DNA from: Dehalococcoidia bacterium UBA5760 | GTDB lineage: Bacteria; Chloroflexota; Dehalococcoidia; Dehalococcoidales; UBA5760 | Assembly (NCBI GenBank): GCA_002418895.1 | Contig: DIFA01000018.1 | Location: 1-64,000, forward strand | Direction: 5' to 3' | DNA length: 64,000 nucleotides | Shown here: positions 59,460 through 64,000 of the stretch, one piece after another | Numbering within the stretch: position 1 is the first letter of the stretch | Layout: each line of letters begins with the position of its first letter | Made by a program: the position numbers and the translations under genes | Notes under the pieces: model-generated | The model's input: only the letters and a program-made list of their open reading frames with translations | What the model was told of the DNA's origin: nothing | Database searches by the model: none

Positions 59460-60235
59460 GATAATACCTCTATACTGCTGTTTTTATACAGACTATTCTA
59501 CAACGCTGAATGTCTTGGGACAAGACGCCTGTTTTCTTTAGCCGCATTCAGGCACTTTCAAAGGCAGATCATTGTCGTGCCAGGCGGCCAGTAACAGCAG
59601 CCTACTTTTTTGGCGGGCGGATTACTATTGACATTGCTAGAATGCGAGCCTAGAATAAATGATATAAGGGTACAAAGAAGCGGTATTATTTATGCGGGTT
59701 TGGTCTTATCAGCCGGTCTATCCTCTTTTACGGTAACCGGTAACAAGGAGCAAAGTGGGTAGGTGGGCTGAGGTTCTGCTCGTTACAATGTTGGTGTTGA
59801 CCATTATCTTTGCCAAACAGGCAGAAGCGATGGTTAAACGATGCCCGGTGTCAGCGAATTCGGTTGCTCCTCTATCGATATCTAATCCGGTTAAATCGGA
59901 TACTTTAGCTGTAAACCCAACGCCTGGAACCCCTCTCAAAATACCGTCGTATATGGTTGCTGACTTCCCCCCGGAGTCGTTCTGTATACGCTTCGCCCAG
60001 CATCAAAGAAGACTGGTTACCGGTAATAATGTCGATCACTGTTTTCTAATGAAGTCGAGCAGTGGGGCTGTATTGCAGGATGGACGGACCAGGCCGTCAT
60101 TTATTGCCCCGCTCTTGAGAAGTTTCGACTCTTTTTCCCCACCCGGTCTCGTTATGCGCCTATGATCGTTGGGAGAGCTCTAGTTTTCGATTGGTACTGT
60201 CCCATTGAAAAATAGGTCTGAGAAGGAGATTAGTA
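59460..60235. other. Gap of about 775 bp with no confidently supported gene
   Basis: Two weak competing readings exist. A plus-strand frame from a GTG at 59755 (AAGGAG site, hydrophobic start, 136 codons) has an odd, proline- and serine-rich C-terminus that looks like antisense of coding DNA. On the minus strand, three open stretches in successive frames between 60165 and 59718 end in DGILRGVPGVGFTAKVSDLTGLD and could be a frameshifted remnant. I recognise neither. Confidence 0.3.
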
Positions 60236-60547
60236 ATGTTCGGGAAAAAAGATAAAGAAAAAGATAAAGAAAAAGGCTCTTTGCCAAAAGATATTTTGGC
60301 TGGCGAAATCGAGCGGTTGACCCCCGGCCAGTCTCTCTGCTATAAACTGCCGCCGATATATGGTGACGATTTAGTGATTGTTAAGCCAAATCCGGATTGT
60401 CCTAAAAAGGGGAAGAAGTATTTGGTGTGTTCGGAGAGCATCGTGGATGGCAAGCCGAGTGGTAAGGTTGTTACCGGTTGGGATTCTGACAAGGCAAGTT
60501 ACATCGCCGCTTGGATTATTGAACGTCTCGGTGTTCCCTTTGCTTAG
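60236..60547 (+). CDS. Small hypothetical protein with a charged Lys/Asp N-terminus
   Basis: The 103-residue product starts at an ATG behind AAGGAGA. The first 17 residues are very rich in Lys, Asp and Glu (KDKEKDKEKG), and the remainder is compact (LCYKLPPIYGDDLVIVKPNPDCPKKGKKYLVCSE, TGWDSDKASYIAAWIIERLG). There is no membrane segment. It is followed by a hairpin at 60588-60632. I recognise no family. Confidence 0.65.
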   Translation: MFGKKDKEKDKEKGSLPKDILAGEIERLTPGQSLCYKLPPIYGDDLVIVKPNPDCPKKGKKYLVCSESIVDGKPSGKVVTGWDSDKASYIAAWIIERLGVPFA

Positions 60548-60587
60548 CCTGAATTCAGGTTAGATTTCATATCGGCTAAATGCTTTT

Positions 60588-60632
60588 GAAAGCCGGAGGT
60601 AAGGCTCTTTGATGGGTACACCTTCGGCTTTC
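60588..60632 (+). terminator. Hairpin after the small hypothetical gene
   Basis: 13-bp arms (60588-60600, GAAAGCCGGAGGT; 60620-60632, ACCTTCGGCTTTC) pair with one G-T wobble around a 19-nt loop. No T-run follows, so efficiency is uncertain. Confidence 0.55.
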
Positions 60633-60753
60633 AATAATCAGGAATCATGAGATATGGGTTTAAGCCCCGGGGTGGAGAGCGTTTGGTTACTACAAAGCTT
60701 AGTCCTCACCGGATAGCAGGCTTGATAATGACGAGGTAAGGAGGCAAGTTATC

Positions 60754-61185
60754 GTGCTGGTTGACGAGATTAGGAGAATCGCTAATGAAATTCCTGCTGA
60801 ACTAAGGGAAAAGAAGGGGATCTTCTCCCTTGAGTTAATTGTTGCAGAGAGAAAGGTCATGTTTTCTAAGAAGAAGCTTAGCTATAACGCTAAGTTCCGT
60901 ATCGATGATGGGCAGAAGGAGCTTCGCTTTACCGAGATGCTTAAGGAGGCTGGCTCCGGATTCTCTTCCGGCGATGGTAATATCAGTCCGGGCTTCGGGT
61001 TTAAGGCAGAGACCTACAAGACCGGAGCTGGACCCAGGGAGGGCACTATCAAAGAGCAGTCCGAGCTTTTTGGCAAGCAATACAGCTATAACTACGACTT
61101 CTCTAAGATCAGGGCCGAGGTTGAGCGCGAGGTTGACAGGGCCGGCTATACCTTCAAGTACCAGTTGACCAGTATCGGCCTGTAA
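60754..61185 (+). CDS. Hypothetical protein (GTG start)
   Basis: The 143-residue product starts at a GTG behind AAGGAGG (spacing about 8). It is mixed charged and begins LVDEIRRIANEIPAELREKKGIFSLELIV; it has a glycine/serine-rich middle (GSGFSSGDGNISPGFGF) and a helical end. No membrane segment or known motif is visible. It lies on the plus strand between the hairpin and the IPT/TIG protein gene. Confidence 0.65.
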   Translation: MLVDEIRRIANEIPAELREKKGIFSLELIVAERKVMFSKKKLSYNAKFRIDDGQKELRFTEMLKEAGSGFSSGDGNISPGFGFKAETYKTGAGPREGTIKEQSELFGKQYSYNYDFSKIRAEVEREVDRAGYTFKYQLTSIGL

Positions 61186-61367
61186 AGTTTATTGGCCTGT
61201 AAAGTTAGATGGATGGCGAAGATGCTGCTGTCAAAAGACAGCAGGCGGCTGACTTGGACATAGTATCGATTAGATGTGACTTGCTGAAGATGTTTTGTAG
61301 CGCGTAACTTTTGGCGGAATAAGGCGTTCTCGAATTGTAGTAAGATAGTAAGAAAAGGGGGATGCCA

Positions 61368-63056
61368 GTGAAAAGAAAAAGGTTTCTAAAGCTGTTGGGG
61401 ATAGGTGTGATACTGACAGTGCTCGTGTCGGTGTTCCTGCCTGTCTCACCGGCCTTTGCCGCCGCCGGTATCAGCATTGACCCGGATGAGGGTAGGATTG
61501 GCGATGAGGTCGAGGTAGAAGGGGTCGATTTCGATCCCATATCCTCCGATGCCCCGGTGGAATATCGATATGTCGATATCTATTTCACGGCGAAGACGAC
61601 CACGGGCGCGGCTCCGTCAACCTCGTCCGATATCGATGATGAGATCAGGACCTACGAGCTGCTGGAAAGCGGAGTTGATGCCGATATCGACGGGGAATTC
61701 ACTTTTAGCTTTGACGTTCCCGATAGACTCAGGGACGGCAGTGTCGACGCCGATGTCCGGGGCGGCAGCTACTACGTCTGCGTTACCTATGAGGATGATG
61801 ATAGAGTCAGGGCGCGGGCGGAGTTCACGGTTATCGCCGGTGAAATCACGGAATTCGATCCTGACAGCGGCCCGGTTGGAACCGAGGTTACTCTCAGCGG
61901 CGAGGATTTCGCTGAAAATGAGACTCTCACCATAATGTTTGACGGTAGTGAGATGGACATCATCAGCGGTGATGACGAGACCGATAGCAGCGGTGATTTC
62001 GATGATGCTACTTTTATCATCCCGCTCAGTACCGCCGGTGAGTATACCATCAGCGTCAGTGACGAAAGCCTGACCCAGGAAGCATTATTGGAGGGTTCGG
62101 ACGAACCCCCTGTCTTCACCGTGGAATCTTCACTGGATGTCTCTCCGGTAACTGGGCCGCCCGATGATACCGCTACGGTGAGCGGCACAGGATTCGGTGA
62201 TAGAGCTGATGTTGAGATTATGCTCGACGACGTACTGGTGGCAACTGCTACAACTGATAATAAGGGTAGCTTTTCAGTAATTTTCACCGTGCCCGACATT
62301 AGCGAGGGTATCTATGACCTGGTAGCCATCGATGAGGATGATAACGAAGCAGAGACGCAGTTCACTGTAGAGGTAGGTACGGAAATTATGGTCAGCCCGG
62401 TGACCAGTGCCGGAGCTCCCGGATATGTCGGACAGAACGTCACCATCAGCGGTGTAGCCTTTGTCCCCAACTCCAGTGTGACCATTACCTACACCTCTAC
62501 TCCGGTAGTGGTGGGGACAACTACTACCAACACTGATGGTGATTTCTCCTTTACCTTCAAGGTTCCTAAGAGCCAGCCAGGTGCTCATACCATCTCGGCG
62601 AGCGACGGCACCAACTCCCTGCAGCTGCCTTTCTATGTTGAAGCTAATGTCCCGCCGGTGCCGCAACTCCTTCTTCCTGAGGCTGCCACCAAGGCCCCGG
62701 CAACCGCCAGTTTTGACTGGAGCGATGTCACCGATGCCAGCGGCGTTACCTATATCCTGCAGGTGGCCATCAGCCAGGACTTCGCCGCCAGCTCCCTGGT
62801 CCTGAAGAAGGAAGGGTTAACTATCTCGGAATATACCCTGTCCAAGGAAGAATCCTTACCCTCCCGGTCGCTAAAGGAGCCCTACTACTGGCGGGTGATG
62901 GCGGTTGATGGTGCTGGTAATGAGGGCAACTGGACGGATGCCAGCGACTTCTCGGTAGGGTTCTCTATGCCGTCCTGGGCGGTGCATGTCTTCTGGGGTA
63001 TCGGTGTTATTGCGGGTACCTGTATCGGATATTACCAGGGTAAGCGCCGGGGTTAG
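61368..63056 (+). CDS. Surface protein with IPT/TIG-like repeats and C-terminal membrane anchor
   Basis: The product of about 562 residues has a signal peptide (KRKRFLKLLGIGVILTVLVSVFLPVSPAFAAA), four Ig-like IPT/TIG-type repeats (each with a DPDEGRIGDEVEVEG or DPDSGPVGTEVTLSG or VTGPPDDTATVSGTGF or YVGQNVTISGVAFV start), an FN3-like module (PPVPQLLLPEA, FDWSDVTDASGVTYILQVAISQDF), and a final helix AVHVFWGIGVIAGTCIGYYQG followed by KRRG. It is probably displayed on the outer face with a stop-transfer anchor. I use the GTG at 61368, which has an AAAGGGGG site at proper distance; an ATG at 61362 would leave no spacing. Confidence 0.83.
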   Translation: MKRKRFLKLLGIGVILTVLVSVFLPVSPAFAAAGISIDPDEGRIGDEVEVEGVDFDPISSDAPVEYRYVDIYFTAKTTTGAAPSTSSDIDDEIRTYELLESGVDADIDGEFTFSFDVPDRLRDGSVDADVRGGSYYVCVTYEDDDRVRARAEFTVIAGEITEFDPDSGPVGTEVTLSGEDFAENETLTIMFDGSEMDIISGDDETDSSGDFDDATFIIPLSTAGEYTISVSDESLTQEALLEGSDEPPVFTVESSLDVSPVTGPPDDTATVSGTGFGDRADVEIMLDDVLVATATTDNKGSFSVIFTVPDISEGIYDLVAIDEDDNEAETQFTVEVGTEIMVSPVTSAGAPGYVGQNVTISGVAFVPNSSVTITYTSTPVVVGTTTTNTDGDFSFTFKVPKSQPGAHTISASDGTNSLQLPFYVEANVPPVPQLLLPEAATKAPATASFDWSDVTDASGVTYILQVAISQDFAASSLVLKKEGLTISEYTLSKEESLPSRSLKEPYYWRVMAVDGAGNEGNWTDASDFSVGFSMPSWAVHVFWGIGVIAGTCIGYYQGKRRG

Positions 63057-63154
63057 ACCATACTGAAAATGATACGGGATGAAAATCGTTCGGGTTAGTA
63101 TGACCGGGAGGTTATAATCCAGCAAGTCCTAGAGGGTAACCTCTTATCAGACAC

Positions 63155-63192
63155 TACAGGGAGCACTTGGGGATTCCGGGATGCTCCCTGTA
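63155..63192. terminator. Perfect 11-bp hairpin between convergent genes
   Basis: Arms TACAGGGAGCA (63155-63165) and TGCTCCCTGTA (63182-63192) enclose 16 nt. It lies between the ends of the surface-protein gene (+) and the transporter gene (-). It lacks a strong T-run but sits where a bidirectional terminator is expected. Confidence 0.65.
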
Positions 63193-63203
63193 TCATTGTT
63201 GTG

Positions 63204-64000
63204 CTATACATATCTCGTTACTAACATCAGCATACAGATGGAAAGTACTATTATTGTAATAGGCAAGCTGTATTTGAGGAATCTGCCCCAACTCACCCGG
63301 TAGCCTGCCTTCTCGGCAATAGCAACGCCGACGACATTAGCCGACGCTCCGATTGGGGTAGCATTACCGCCGATATCAGCACCCAGGGCTAAGGACCAGG
63401 CCAGAGGAGGCAGTGCTACTCCGGTGGCCTGGGATAGCCGAACTATTATCGGAACCATAGTGGCGGCAAATGGGATGTTGTCCACTACAGCTGAAGCAAA
63501 TGCTGAACCCCAGAGTATGATGGTGATCATGGTAAACGGGTTGCCGCCTGAGGTCGTCCCGATAAAGCCAGCAATAAGATGCAATATGCCGGTTTCCTCA
63601 AGCCCGCCAACACAAATAAAAAGTCCGATAAAGAAAAGCAGGGTTCTCCAGTCGACTCCCTTCATAATTGATGGTGTTTCTTTGCCCATGGCGGCTATGG
63701 TGGCTAGGGCGGCAATTATGCCGATCATCGCCATTGAGAGACCACTTTGAGCGTGCGTAACAATCAAGAATACTACTGTGATGAAGATGGCCAATTGGAT
63801 TTTGTAGAGCCGATGGTTGGTAATGGCGTCTTGGGGTTTCAGTTGTGTCTCCGCAGCGTTAGCTGAGATGACTGCAGTATGAGCGTAATCCCGGCGGAGG
63901 CGCCAGTAGAAGTAACCTACGGCTGCTGCCATACCCGTCCAGGCAATGGGTCCAGTATTTACTACGAAGTCGTTAAAGGTATAGCCGAGGCTGGTTCCGA
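63204..64000 (-). CDS. ArsB/NhaD/SLC13-type ion transporter, C-terminal part (runs off right edge)
   Basis: The reading frame stays open to the right edge, so the start lies beyond 64000. About 265 residues are seen, with TSLGYTFNDFVVNTGPIAWTGM at the incoming end, several helices, WGSAFASAVVDNIPFAATMVPIIV and LGADIGGNATPIGASANVV. The paired DNIPFA and GGNATPIGAS motifs are the substrate-site re-entrant loops of the ion-transporter (ArsB/NhaD/SLC13) superfamily. The substrate could be Na+/H+, arsenite or a dicarboxylate; nothing here decides. Confidence 0.87.
   Translation of the reverse strand, partial: GTSLGYTFNDFVVNTGPIAWTGMAAAVGYFYWRLRRDYAHTAVISANAAETQLKPQDAITNHRLYKIQLAIFITVVFLIVTHAQSGLSMAMIGIIAALATIAAMGKETPSIMKGVDWRTLLFFIGLFICVGGLEETGILHLIAGFIGTTSGGNPFTMITIILWGSAFASAVVDNIPFAATMVPIIVRLSQATGVALPPLAWSLALGADIGGNATPIGASANVVGVAIAEKAGYRVSWGRFLKYSLPITIIVLSICMLMLVTRYV

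Noticed and set aside
59755..60165. Plus-strand frame from a GTG with an AAGGAG site and hydrophobic start
   Set aside because: Composition of the C-terminal half looks like antisense of coding DNA and no family is recognisable; kept only as a note on the gap.
1..64000. CRISPR arrays, rRNA genes, prophage genes, complete insertion sequences
   Set aside because: I saw no regularly spaced direct repeats, rRNA-like sequence, phage structural genes or transposase genes on either strand.

Overview
The window looks like a chromosomal segment of an anaerobic bacterium, most likely Chloroflexota of the Dehalococcoidia type. This is inference: the evidence is an oxidative-stress set typical of anaerobes (catalase-peroxidase, rubrerythrin, PerR), the gene families present (a GNAT-fused NDP-forming acyl-CoA synthetase, a presenilin-like protease, DUF1638, an orphan TRAP binding protein, an AbrB-radical SAM remnant), lipoprotein signals without outer-membrane genes, and strong GGAGG ribosome sites with occasional TTG/GTG starts. 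No 16S or other decisive marker is present.

Layout. 1-1341: minus-strand oxidative-stress operon perR-rbr-katG. 1484-8521: mixed housekeeping and sensing genes, including a divergent CsoR/CstR-like repressor and CoA-disulfide-reductase-like pair, a methyltransferase-DUF1638 pair, a J-domain protein, CorA and a prohibitin-like protein. 8578-8909: four minus-strand tRNA genes (Val-UAC, Arg-GCG, Leu-CAG, Val-CAC). 9102-33716: a surface-polysaccharide locus of about 24.5 kb built as two inward-facing arms, a plus arm (9256-18326) and a minus arm (33622-18362) meeting tail to tail. It makes UDP-ManNAcA (WecB/WecC) and probably a UDP-L-QuiNAc/L-FucNAc type sugar (WbjB-, RmlD- and WbjD-like), and carries a Wzx-like flippase, eight glycosyltransferases, methyltransferases, a radical SAM plus Gfo/Idh pair, a PIG-L deacetylase, WbqC and a GNAT. 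Both outer promoters share an 11-bp box and a similar downstream sequence at nearly the same spacing. The flippase gene contains a run of eleven G.

33847-47032: a LolCD/MacB-like ABC pair, a presenilin/SPP-like intramembrane protease, a BMP lipoprotein, MntP, two secreted FecR-domain proteins (one fused to a lipase-like hydrolase) sharing a near-identical C-terminal tail, a bifunctional-nuclease-domain protein, TatD, an alcohol dehydrogenase and a second hydrolase. 47250-59459: a possible nuclease, a truncated AbrB-radical SAM gene beside an inverted-repeat element, dodecin, a leucine-carboxyl-methyltransferase-like protein, an RsuA/RluB pseudouridine synthase, the GNAT-acyl-CoA synthetase fusion, an HtrA-like lipoprotein protease, an XRE/membrane-protein pair with a clear promoter and operator, an orphan DctP, and an Fpg/Nei glycosylase with an atypical N-terminus. 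59460-64000: a gap of about 775 bp, two small unknown genes, an IPT/TIG-like surface protein and the C-terminal part of an ArsB/SLC13-type transporter running off the right edge.

The points most deserving follow-up are the duplicated C-terminal tail on two secreted proteins, the paired promoters bracketing the polysaccharide locus, the poly-G tract in the flippase, the sulfur-sensing repressor with its operator in a promoter spacer, and the presenilin-like protease.
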